Origin: Chelatococcus sp.
Lineage (GTDB): Bacteria; Pseudomonadota; Alphaproteobacteria; Rhizobiales; Beijerinckiaceae
Assembly: GCA_003248805.1 (NCBI GenBank)
Contig: QFQY01000005.1
Span: 1-64,000, forward strand
Direction of reading: 5' to 3'
Length of the DNA stretch: 64,000 bases
The position numbers and the translations under genes are program-made. Below are positions 8,955 through 16,613 of the stretch, piece by piece. Under the pieces are notes generated by a model. It did not search any database and was not told the origin of the DNA. It saw only the letters and a list, made by a program, of their open reading frames with translations. Positions within the stretch are counted from its first letter, which is position 1; the number at the start of each line of letters is the position of its first letter.

Positions 8955-9185
8955 ATGAAACGGATCGATTTGGGCAGTGGCGCTATCGCGCTGGAGCCCA
9001 GCGCGGACGCGGATCGCGTCGAGGCGCTTTCCCAGGATTTCTTTGCGCGCAATCAGATCAGCGACGAGGCGGCCTCCCTCTACGAAAGCTATCGTCGGCG
9101 CCACGAATTCAAGCCGAACGAAGGTGCCCCGGCTTCTGCCTCAACCGGCGAAAGCCGGGCGAACGGCGGCTTGCGCGGCCGGTAG
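8955..9185 (+). CDS. Small unknown protein in the islet
   Basis: 76 codons from the ATG at 8955, encoding a soluble, charged protein. A helical-looking region (residues about 15-50) contains ADADRVEALSQDFFARNQ, and the Gly/Ala/Ser/Arg-rich tail looks disordered. I recognise no family. A GTG-rich stretch, not a clear ribosome site, precedes the start, so expression is uncertain. It follows the phosphoesterase gene by about 200 bp with a terminator between, and both lie between the direct repeats. It could be a partner or regulator of the phosphoesterase or a chance reading frame. Confidence 0.4.
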   Translation: MKRIDLGSGAIALEPSADADRVEALSQDFFARNQISDEAASLYESYRRRHEFKPNEGAPASASTGESRANGGLRGR

Positions 9186-9315
9186 TCGAGCTTCGGCCGA
9201 CGCATCGCCGACCACCTTGGCATCGCGCCGATCCGGGCGGTGGCTCACACGTCCCGGCTTGGAGTCCGTTTCAGCCTCATCCTCTGTGCTTGTATCACCT
9301 TGCCGGCGGCCCGGA

Positions 9316-9394
9316 TGGTCGCTGGCGCAGCGCTGGCTGATGGGCACCATGCTGGGCGGGTTCGCCGTCAAGATGGCGACGGAGGCACAGCGCT
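9316..9394 (+). repeat. 79-bp direct repeat, right copy (lysE 3'-end remnant)
   Basis: Matches 6063-6141 at 76 of 79 positions and still reads as the last about 26 codons of the exporter, ending in TAG at 9394-9396. The sequence upstream of it has no resemblance to lysE, so the remnant is truncated abruptly. Confidence 0.9.
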
Positions 9395-9398
9395 AGCC

Positions 9399-9974
9399 AT
9401 GCGGCCGGACGAGACTTCCCCGGTAGCCGGCAGCGAAGCCACCCCGACGCTCGGGGCCCTCTTCGGGGGCTTCCTGAAGATCGGGCTGATGGGCTTCGGC
9501 GGCGTCGGCCCGATCGCGCGACACATCATCGTGACGGAACGCGGCTGGCTCGACGATCGCGGCTATGCCCGCCTGATCGGCCTCTGCCAGGCGCTGCCGG
9601 GCGCCAACACGGTCAACGCCGCCGTGATGATCGGGGACCGCTATCGCGGCGTGACCGGCGCGCTCGCCTGCGTCGTCGCCCTGATGGCGGTGCCGCTGCT
9701 CAGCCTCGTCGCGCTCGCGACGGTCTACGACATGGTCGCCGGCCAGCGCTGGGCCCAGGTCGCGCTGACCGGCGCCGCCGCCAGCGCGGCCGGGCTGATC
9801 ATCGGCACGGCGGCACGCCTGATCAGCCGCGCCGAACTGGCGCTCTGGGGCTGGGGCGTGGCGGCACTGGCGCTCGTCGCGGTCGGTGTCCTGCGCTGGC
9901 CGCTTCCGACGGTCCTCGCCGTCCTCGTCCCGCTCTCGCTCGTCGTGGCCACCATCGCGGCCCGGAGGCGCTGA
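9399..9974 (+). CDS. chrA: Chromate transporter, N-terminal CHR domain subunit
   Basis: 191-residue membrane protein matching one CHR domain of the chromate ion transporter family (FLKIGLMGFGGVGPIA, then GLCQALPGANTVNAAVMIGD). Two-gene, single-domain versions are thought to work as heterodimers that export chromate or related anions. The ATG at 9399 lies two bases after the stop of the lysE remnant, and the stop overlaps the next gene's start. The frame is open further upstream, but that would read through the islet end in a frame unrelated to lysE, so I reject it. Confidence 0.88.
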   Translation: MRPDETSPVAGSEATPTLGALFGGFLKIGLMGFGGVGPIARHIIVTERGWLDDRGYARLIGLCQALPGANTVNAAVMIGDRYRGVTGALACVVALMAVPLLSLVALATVYDMVAGQRWAQVALTGAAASAAGLIIGTAARLISRAELALWGWGVAALALVAVGVLRWPLPTVLAVLVPLSLVVATIAARRR

Positions 9975-10513
9975 TGGAGCGCGGCATCCTCACCCAGCTC
10001 GCGCTGCTCTTCGGCGGGCTTTCGCTCATCGCGGTCGGCGGCGCCAACGCGATCGTGCCGGAGGTCCACCGCCAGACCGTCGAGATTCTGGCCTGGATGA
10101 ACGACGCCACCTTCGCGCGGCTCTTCGCCATTGCCCAGACCGCGCCGGGGCCGAACGTCATGCTGGCGAGCATCATCGGCTGGCATGTCGCCGGTCTGCC
10201 CGGGCTGCTGGTCGCGACGGCGGCGATCCTGCTGCCGTCCTCGCTGCTGGCCTTCGCGGCCAGCCGGGGGCTGAGGCGCTACGCGCAGGCCGGCGCGGTC
10301 AAGATCGTCACCGTCGCGCTCGTTCCGATCGCGCTCGGCCTGATGCTCGCGAGCGGGCTCGTCGCGGCTCGCGCGGCCGAGGCCGGCCTGCTCGGGCTCG
10401 TCATCACCGCCGCGACGATGGTCGCCACCTACGCCACGAAGCTCAACCCGCTGCTGCCGATGGCGGCCGGCACCGTCGCCTATCTCGCCGCCTGGCTGGC
10501 AGGCTTCGTCTGA
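9974..10513 (+). CDS. chrA: Chromate transporter, second CHR domain subunit
   Basis: 179-residue membrane protein, the partner CHR domain: FGGLSLIAVGGANAIVPE near the N-terminus and AIAQTAPGPNVMLASIIGW further on are the typical signatures. The ATG overlaps the stop of the first subunit by one base (TGATG), indicating translational coupling and equimolar production. About six hydrophobic segments are expected. No ChrR/ChrB partner is nearby, so the physiological substrate (chromate, sulfate-like anions) is uncertain. Confidence 0.88.
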   Translation: MERGILTQLALLFGGLSLIAVGGANAIVPEVHRQTVEILAWMNDATFARLFAIAQTAPGPNVMLASIIGWHVAGLPGLLVATAAILLPSSLLAFAASRGLRRYAQAGAVKIVTVALVPIALGLMLASGLVAARAAEAGLLGLVITAATMVATYATKLNPLLPMAAGTVAYLAAWLAGFV

Positions 10514-10598
10514 CGCAGCCTCCGCCCGCGTAAATCCGTTTCGGGCGAAGACCGAACCGCGCTAATCCTGCCCCGTCGCCATCGAGGAAACCGCTGCC

Positions 10599-11804
10599 GT
10601 GTCTCTCACCGCCGAAGAACAGACGATCGTCGATTGGCTCGCGGGCCGGAAGGACGCCATGGTCGCGCTGCTGCGCGAACTCGTCGACACCGACTCGGGC
10701 TCCTACGACAAGGAGGGCGTGGATCGCGCCGGGCAGGTCGTCGCCCGCTTCCACGAGGCGAACGGGCTCGAGGTCGAGATCATTCCCGATGCCCGCTTCG
10801 GCGACGCGGTGAAGGCGCGGCTCCCCAATCCGGCCGCCAACGACCAGCGCCCGGTGCTGCTGCTCGGCCATCGCGACACCGTGTTTCCCAAGGGCGAGCC
10901 CTCGCGGCGTCCCTTCACCGTCAAGGACGGACGCGCCTATGGCCCGGGCGTCGCCGACATGAAGGCCGGCGTCGTCATCGAGGCCTTCGTCGCGGCGGCC
11001 TTCGCCGAATGCGGCGGGCTGTCCGCCCCGCTGACCATGCTGACCACGAGCGACGAGGAGATCGGCTCGCCGTCTTCGCGCCCGGTGATCGAGGCGGCGG
11101 CGCGCGAGTCGCGCTGCGTCTTCAACGCCGAGCCGAGCCGCCTCCCGGCCGGCACCGACTTCGCGCGCGACCATCGCCAGTCCGTCACCAGCGGGCGCAA
11201 GGGCGGCGTCTTCATGCGTGCCGACTTTACCGGCAAGCCCGCCCATTCGGGCGCGAACTACGAGAAGGGCGCCTCGGCGATCGTCGATCTCGGCCACAAG
11301 ATCCCGAAGCTTCAGGGCCTGACCGATCTGGAGAAGGGCGTCACCGTCAATGTCGGCCTGATCGGCGGCGGCCAGACGGTCAACACGGTGGCCCCCAACG
11401 CCTGGTGCGAGATCGACCTGCGCTACGTCACCGCGCCCCAGCGGGCCGAGCTGGTCGAGGCGATCCGGACCATCGTCGAGACGCCGGTCGTGGCCGGGAC
11501 GAGCGCCGTGCTTTCGATCAAGGGCGAGTTCCTGCCGCTGGAGGGCACGGCCGGGTCGCAGAAGCTGTTCGAGACCTATCGCGAGGCGGCGGCCGGCTTC
11601 GGCATCGCGACCATCGCCGAGTTCACCGGCGGCTGCGCCGATTCGGGCTTCACGGCGGCGCAGGGCATTCCGACGCTGTGCAGCGTCGGGCCGATCGGCG
11701 GCATGGCTCATACGCCCGACGAGTTTCTCGAGATCGAGAGCATCGTGCCGGCCGCGCAGACGCTCGCCCTGGCGGTGATGCGCGCGGCCAAGCTGATGGA
11801 GTGA
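10599..11804 (+). CDS. M20-family metallopeptidase (glutamate carboxypeptidase-like)
   Basis: 401-residue M20 zinc peptidase, similar to carboxypeptidase G2 types that remove C-terminal glutamate. Metal ligands are visible in LLGHRDTVFPKG, GPGVADMKAG and TSDEEIGS, with the late histidine in GGMAHTPDEFLEIES. The dimerisation domain follows the FNAEPSR segment. The start is a GTG at 10599. There is no signal peptide, so it is probably cytoplasmic. The substrate could also be another N-acyl amino acid or dipeptide. It stands alone after chrA. Confidence 0.85.
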   Translation: MSLTAEEQTIVDWLAGRKDAMVALLRELVDTDSGSYDKEGVDRAGQVVARFHEANGLEVEIIPDARFGDAVKARLPNPAANDQRPVLLLGHRDTVFPKGEPSRRPFTVKDGRAYGPGVADMKAGVVIEAFVAAAFAECGGLSAPLTMLTTSDEEIGSPSSRPVIEAAARESRCVFNAEPSRLPAGTDFARDHRQSVTSGRKGGVFMRADFTGKPAHSGANYEKGASAIVDLGHKIPKLQGLTDLEKGVTVNVGLIGGGQTVNTVAPNAWCEIDLRYVTAPQRAELVEAIRTIVETPVVAGTSAVLSIKGEFLPLEGTAGSQKLFETYREAAAGFGIATIAEFTGGCADSGFTAAQGIPTLCSVGPIGGMAHTPDEFLEIESIVPAAQTLALAVMRAAKLME

Positions 11805-11817
11805 GGACGCCGTGCCC

Positions 11818-11972
11818 TGTCCCCTCTCCCCTTGCGGGAGAGGGTTAGGGTGAGGGGTCTCACGACGCTGCCCGCGGCGGCGTCTTCGATATGCGCAAGC
11901 AGGTGATGGCGGCGCGACCCCTCATCCGTCAGCGCTTCGCGCTGCCACCTTCTCCCGCCGGACGAGAAGGGC
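11818..11972. repeat. Palindromic intergenic repeat, family D
   Basis: Contains CCCTCTCCCCTTGCGGGAGA with GGGTTAGGGTGAGGGG, then a second half with CCCTCATCCGTC and CTTCTCCCGCCGGACGAGAAG. It lies between the convergent M20 peptidase and GH15 genes, where it could also stop transcription. Confidence 0.65.
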
Positions 11973-11986
11973 AGGTCGAGCGTCCC

Positions 11987-13828
11987 TCAGAACGCCTCTT
12001 CCCAGTTCCGCGAGAGGCGCATCGCCGAATTGATCATGCCGACATGCGAGTAGGTCTGCGGGAAATTGCCCCAGAGCTCGCCGGTCGCGAGATCGGCATC
12101 CTCCGAGAGCAGGCCGAAGCTGTTGCGCCGCTTCAGGATGCGCCCGAACAGCTCCTTCGCCTCGTCGACCCGGCCGATGGCGTAGAGCGCGTCGACATAC
12201 CAGAAGGCGCAGATCAGGAAGCCGGTGTGCATGTAGCCGAAATCGTCCTGCGTGGCGTAGCGCAGGAGCAGGTCGCCGCGCCTGAGGTCGCGGCCGATCG
12301 CTTCCACCGTCGCGATGTAGCGCGGGTCGTCGGCCTTGACGAAGCCGAGCTCGGCGAAGAGCAGCAGGGTCGCGTCGAGGGAATCGCCGTCGAAGGTCGA
12401 GACGAAATGGCCCTTCTCCTGGTTCCAGATGCGGTCGAGGATGGTCTGCCGCAGGCGCTTCGCCTCGCTCTTCCAGAAGTCCTTGCGGTCGGCGCGGCCG
12501 AGCGTGCCGGCGATGCGCGCGAGCCTGTCGCAGGCCGCCCAGCACATCACGCTGGAGAAGGAATGCACCGATTCCTTGTTGCGCAGCTCCCATGGCCCGG
12601 CGTCGGGCTTGTCGAAGACCGCGATGGCGAGCATCCCCATATGCTCGAGCTGGGCGAACAGCAGCTCCTTGCCCGGCTGGATCAGGCGCTGATCGAAGAA
12701 GGAATGCGTCGCCGCCAGCACGACCGCGCCATAGCCGTCGTTCTGGATCTGCGTCGCCGCCCCATTGCCGAAGCGCACGGGCTGGTGCCCGCGATAGCCC
12801 GAGAGGTTCGGCGCCTCGAATTCCGTCAGCGCGCCGCCCCGGGTGATCGGGTAGAGCGGCGGCAGGTGCTGGGCGCCGCTCTCCGAGAAGCTGTCGACGA
12901 TGTTGGTGATGAAGCCGAGATAGTCCTCCATCGTCCGCGTCGTGCCGAGGCGGTTCAGCGCATGGACGACGAAATAGGCGTCGCGCAGCCAGCAGAAGCG
13001 GTAGTCCCAGTTGCGCTGCGTGCCGGGCGCCTCCGGAATCGAGGTGGTCAGCGCCGCGACGATGGCGCCGGTTTCCTCGAAGGCGCAGAGCTTGAGCGTG
13101 ATCGCGGCCCGGATGACCTCGCGCTGGTACTCGAACGGCAGCGAGAGCGAACGCACCCAGTCGCGCCAGTAGTCCGTGGTCTTGTCGAGGAATTCGCGCG
13201 AGGTCGTCTCGATCTCGGCGCGCAGCGCCTCGTCCGAGCCGATGATGAAGGAATAGGTCTGGTCGACCGCGAAGGGCGTGCTCTCCAGCACATAGGAGAG
13301 CGGCGCGTCGGTGGTGAGGCGGATGGTCTGGTCGGCGCCGACGAAGCGGACATGGTTCGAGCCGCGCGTGATCTCGTCCGGCAGCTCGCCGATGCCGAGG
13401 CAGGGCCGCGCCGTCACCTTGATGCGGGGCCGGCCCGAGACGCGCCTGACCCGGCGCACGAGCTGCGGCGGGCGGAAGAAGCGCTCGAAGCGCACATAGC
13501 GCGGCGCGAAGTCCAGGATCTCGATGGCGTTGCCGTGATCGTCGGAAAGCACCGAGGACAGGATCGCCGTGTTGTCGAGATAGCTCTGCTCGCAGCGCGT
13601 CATGCCGACGAGCTCGATGGCGAACACGCCCTTGCCGGGCGTGGCGTCGCCGTCTTCGGCCTTGTTGTCGATCAGGGCGCAGAACACGGGGTCGCGGTCG
13701 AAGCGCGGGAAGCAGCCCCAGACGATCCGCGCCCGCCGGTCGATCAGCGCGGCGATCGAGCAATTGCCGATCACGCCGAGGTCTAGCGAGGCGGAGTGCC
13801 GCCCCGCGGTCGTCGTTACTGCCGTCAT
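11987..13828 (-). CDS. Glycoside hydrolase family 15 protein (glucoamylase/trehalase-like)
   Basis: 613-residue cytoplasmic GH15 protein with an N-terminal beta-sandwich (about 1-230) and a C-terminal (alpha/alpha)6 barrel. The block SIPEAPGTQRNWDYRFCWLR and the segment GPWELRNKESVHSFSSVMCW, with its candidate acid glutamate, are typical. Family members hydrolyse alpha-glucans or trehalose. It lies two bases after otsB on the same strand, so it probably belongs to trehalose metabolism. A TTG at 13834 would overlap the otsB stop; I prefer the ATG at 13828. Confidence 0.88.
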   Translation of the reverse strand: MTAVTTTAGRHSASLDLGVIGNCSIAALIDRRARIVWGCFPRFDRDPVFCALIDNKAEDGDATPGKGVFAIELVGMTRCEQSYLDNTAILSSVLSDDHGNAIEILDFAPRYVRFERFFRPPQLVRRVRRVSGRPRIKVTARPCLGIGELPDEITRGSNHVRFVGADQTIRLTTDAPLSYVLESTPFAVDQTYSFIIGSDEALRAEIETTSREFLDKTTDYWRDWVRSLSLPFEYQREVIRAAITLKLCAFEETGAIVAALTTSIPEAPGTQRNWDYRFCWLRDAYFVVHALNRLGTTRTMEDYLGFITNIVDSFSESGAQHLPPLYPITRGGALTEFEAPNLSGYRGHQPVRFGNGAATQIQNDGYGAVVLAATHSFFDQRLIQPGKELLFAQLEHMGMLAIAVFDKPDAGPWELRNKESVHSFSSVMCWAACDRLARIAGTLGRADRKDFWKSEAKRLRQTILDRIWNQEKGHFVSTFDGDSLDATLLLFAELGFVKADDPRYIATVEAIGRDLRRGDLLLRYATQDDFGYMHTGFLICAFWYVDALYAIGRVDEAKELFGRILKRRNSFGLLSEDADLATGELWGNFPQTYSHVGMINSAMRLSRNWEEAF

Positions 13829-13830
13829 GG

Positions 13831-14628
13831 TCAATCCCGGAAGAAGCTGGAGACACTCAACCCGCCGTTTTCGGCGGCGTCGAGAAGGATGCGCCGCAAG
13901 GCGGTGGGGGAGGGCAGGCGCGCGGCGGCACAGGTCTCGCCGCCGCCGATGCGGACCGACAGGCCGCTCATCGCGTTGACCGCGGCAAAGCCCGCCTCGT
14001 CGGTGATGTCGTCGCCGACGAAGACCGGCATGCGCTCCCGATAGGCCGCGCTCTGCATCAGGCGTCCGATCGCACTGCCCTTGCTGGCCGAGGCCGGCAC
14101 GAGTTCGGCCACCGACTTGCCCTCCTGGAGCCGCACGCCCGGCCCGAGGCGCTCGGCCGTCCGTCGCATCAGCGCCAGCGCGTCGTCCTGAAGCTGCGGG
14201 GCGAGGCGCCAGTGCAGCGCCGCCGAGATGCGCTTGTCCTCGACGATGATGCCGACATGGCTGCTGGCGAAGCGGACGAGATCGCGCAGCGCCTCCTGCA
14301 TCGCCTCCGGGGCGTCGGCCTGGGAGGCGATCTCGCCGTCGATCCGGATCTCCGCGCCATGGAGCCCGGCGGCATCGAAACGGTACGGCGTCAGCGCGTC
14401 GTCGAGAAAAGGGATCGGCCGGCCCGAGACGAGGGCGAGCGCTCCGCCGAGCTTTTCGCGCAGCGCGTCGAGCGCCGGCGCCACGCGCCGGTCGAGCCGG
14501 ACGTCGTTGGGCGCAGGTGCGATCTCCGCCAGCGTTCCGTCGAAATCGAGGAACAGCGCGACAGGGCGTTCGTCTCCCGTGAAGTTACGGGCATCGTTCA
14601 ATGATCTTGTTTCGATATCTGTCGTCAT
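13831..14628 (-). CDS. otsB: Trehalose-6-phosphate phosphatase
   Basis: 265-residue HAD-superfamily phosphatase that dephosphorylates trehalose 6-phosphate to trehalose. Seen: the nucleophile motif LFLDFDGTLAEI (about residues 25-36), LVSGRP, and the metal motif VGDDITDEAGF. The start is the ATG at 14628; upstream codons lack family resemblance. It forms an operon with the GH15 gene and is divergent from otsA, so synthesis and turnover of trehalose may be co-regulated from the shared 290-bp spacer. Confidence 0.93.
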   Translation of the reverse strand: MTTDIETRSLNDARNFTGDERPVALFLDFDGTLAEIAPAPNDVRLDRRVAPALDALREKLGGALALVSGRPIPFLDDALTPYRFDAAGLHGAEIRIDGEIASQADAPEAMQEALRDLVRFASSHVGIIVEDKRISAALHWRLAPQLQDDALALMRRTAERLGPGVRLQEGKSVAELVPASASKGSAIGRLMQSAAYRERMPVFVGDDITDEAGFAAVNAMSGLSVRIGGGETCAAARLPSPTALRRILLDAAENGGLSVSSFFRD

Positions 14629-14745
14629 GCAGGTCTGATTTTCGAAATGTCGATGTCCAAATTCGATGTCGTGACTTGGCTTCAACGCTATGGGTTTTCG
14701 CGGATTGTGAGATGGTTACGGCATCAACTCCAACGGTCTGGCCAC

Positions 14746-14776
14746 TTGACATCGTCTCACCGCACTCTGTCATAAT
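14746..14776 (+). promoter_or_regulatory. Candidate promoter of otsA
   Basis: TTGACA (14746-14751) and CATAAT (14771-14776) read toward otsA within the otsB-otsA divergent spacer. The hexamers are strong, but the 19-bp spacing is longer than ideal. The spacer (14629-14918) holds no gene I can support. Confidence 0.4.
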
Positions 14777-14918
14777 CGCGGCACTCTGAACACAAAGCCG
14801 ACACCGCTTCGCCGTTTCGTGGCGTCGCATATGGAAACATTACGCCGCCAGTCGCGTTCTGTTCCTGCCGGCGGTGCCGAAATCAGGCGGCTGGCCGATC
14901 TCGGAGAACACCCGCGCA

Positions 14919-16427
14919 ATGCGACTCGTCATCGTCTCCAACCGCGTAGCCGTCCCCGATCGCGGCGAGAAGGCCGCAGCAGGGGGATTGGCGGTCGCCT
15001 TGCGCGAGGCGCTGGAGACGGAAGGCGGGCTCTGGTTCGGCTGGAGCGGCGAGGTCTCGGCGGCCGCGCAGGAGCCGCGCATGGCCCAGCGCGGCAAGGT
15101 CACCTACGCCGTGATGGACCTGACGGAGGCGGAGCGGAGCAGCTACTATCTCGGCTTTTCCAACCGGGCCCTGTGGCCGATCATGCATTACCGGCTCGGG
15201 CTCACCGAGTTCACGCGCTCGGACTATACCGGCTATCTCGGGGTCAACCGCCGCTTCGCCAAGGCGCTCGTCCCCCTGCTGCGCCCCGACGACCTGATCT
15301 GGATCCACGACTACCATCTCATCCCGCTGGCGGCGGAGCTGCGTCGTCGCGGCGTCGCCAACCGGATCGGCTTCTTCCACCACATCCCCTGGCCCTCGCC
15401 GGACGTGCTCGGCGCATTGCCCTTCAGCGCGACGCTGGTGCGGACCATGGCGTCCTACGACCTCGTCGGATTGCAGACCGAGCTCGATGCCCGAAACCTG
15501 GTCAACGGGCTGGTCTCGATGTGCGGCGCGACGCAGGAGGACGGCGCGGTCCAGCTCGCGCGCCGCCGCACGGTGGTGCGCGCCTTTCCGATCGGGATCG
15601 ACGTGGAATCCTTCCGCAAGCTCGCCGCTGCGTCCGTCCGGGCCGCGACGACGCCGTTGCGCGCGACCAAGGAATCGCTCGGCGAGCGCAAGCTCGTCGT
15701 CGGCGTCGACCGCCTCGACTATTCGAAGGGCATCGTGCAGCGGCTGGAGGCCTTCGGCGAGTTCCTGCGCAACCACCCGGAGCATCGCGGCAAGGTCGGC
15801 CTGCTGCAGATCGCGCCGCCCTCGCGCAGCGACGTGCCGGAATATGCCGAGCTCGACCGCCAGTCGGACGAGACCGCCGGCCGGCTCAACGCCCAGCTCG
15901 GCGAGTTCGACTGGACGCCGATCCGCGTGGTCAAGAAGGCCTATTCGCGGACCGCGCTGGCCGGCTTCTATCGCCGTGCGCAGGTCGGGCTGGTCACGCC
16001 GATGCGCGACGGCATGAATCTCGTCGCCAAGGAATATGTCGCGGCGCAGGACCCGGCCGATCCGGGCGTGCTCGTGCTGTCGCGCTTCGCCGGGGCCGCG
16101 CAGCAGATGAGCGAGGCGCTGATCGTCAACCCGTTCGACACGCACGAGGTCTCCGAGGCGATCCGCACCGCGCTCGCCATGCCCCGCAGCGAGCGCATCC
16201 GACGGTTCGAGCGGCTCTACGCCACCATCGACGCGACGGACATCGCCTGGTGGACCCGGTCTTTCCTCGACGCGCTGGCGGGGCGTCCCACGGGCATGGG
16301 CGAGGCTTCCGCGCCGCGCCAGCCCCGGCGCCCGGCGACGCCGCGCGGCAGGCCGCGCCTCGTCGCGTCCCGGGCCCCGTCCGGCACGGCGGCGTCCGCC
16401 CGTGAGGGCGCCGCTCGCACGCCCTGA
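14919..16427 (+). CDS. otsA: Trehalose-6-phosphate synthase
   Basis: 502-residue GT20 glycosyltransferase making trehalose 6-phosphate from UDP-glucose and glucose 6-phosphate. Seen: MRLVIVSNRVAVP at the start, the AAGGLAVAL loop, IWIHDYHLIPLA, and the nucleotide-sugar site VGVDRLDYSKGI plus LVTPMRDGMNLVAKEY. The last about 45 residues form a Pro/Arg/Ala-rich basic tail outside the catalytic fold. The start is the ATG at 14919 because the conserved beta strand begins there. It is divergent from otsB. Confidence 0.94.
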   Translation: MRLVIVSNRVAVPDRGEKAAAGGLAVALREALETEGGLWFGWSGEVSAAAQEPRMAQRGKVTYAVMDLTEAERSSYYLGFSNRALWPIMHYRLGLTEFTRSDYTGYLGVNRRFAKALVPLLRPDDLIWIHDYHLIPLAAELRRRGVANRIGFFHHIPWPSPDVLGALPFSATLVRTMASYDLVGLQTELDARNLVNGLVSMCGATQEDGAVQLARRRTVVRAFPIGIDVESFRKLAAASVRAATTPLRATKESLGERKLVVGVDRLDYSKGIVQRLEAFGEFLRNHPEHRGKVGLLQIAPPSRSDVPEYAELDRQSDETAGRLNAQLGEFDWTPIRVVKKAYSRTALAGFYRRAQVGLVTPMRDGMNLVAKEYVAAQDPADPGVLVLSRFAGAAQQMSEALIVNPFDTHEVSEAIRTALAMPRSERIRRFERLYATIDATDIAWWTRSFLDALAGRPTGMGEASAPRQPRRPATPRGRPRLVASRAPSGTAASAREGAARTP

Positions 16428-16613
16428 GCGGATCGCGGCGGCGGCTGCGCCCCGCATCGGGGGAGCCGACGAGCGAGGCCCTTGCCCAACACTCCCTTTG
16501 GTCGCTAGAAGGCGGCTTGATCCGGGGGCGGCGGCGACTCGGGCCTCGGCGGCTTCCGGCCGGCGAACCGCGACGGCTGCGACGGCCGCCGAGACGCGCG
16601 GAGGACTGGATTG

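Larger units (their letters stand above)
6063..9394. mobile_element. Putative inserted islet bounded by 79-bp direct repeats
   Basis: The segment between the two lysE 3'-end copies separates the LysE gene from chrA, which in the repaired arrangement would be two bases apart. The interior has visibly lower GC and more varied codon use than its surroundings, and codes for a phosphoesterase-GAF protein and a 76-residue ORF. A gene 3' end duplicated at both borders is what site-specific integration or homologous capture leaves. No integrase, transposase or terminal inverted repeat is present, so the mechanism is unknown and the element is probably not self-mobile now. Confidence 0.65.

Noticed and set aside
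9240..9398. Upstream extension of the first chromate transporter gene
   Set aside because: The extra codons read through the islet end in a frame different from the lysE remnant and lack family similarity; the ATG at 9399 fits the family start.
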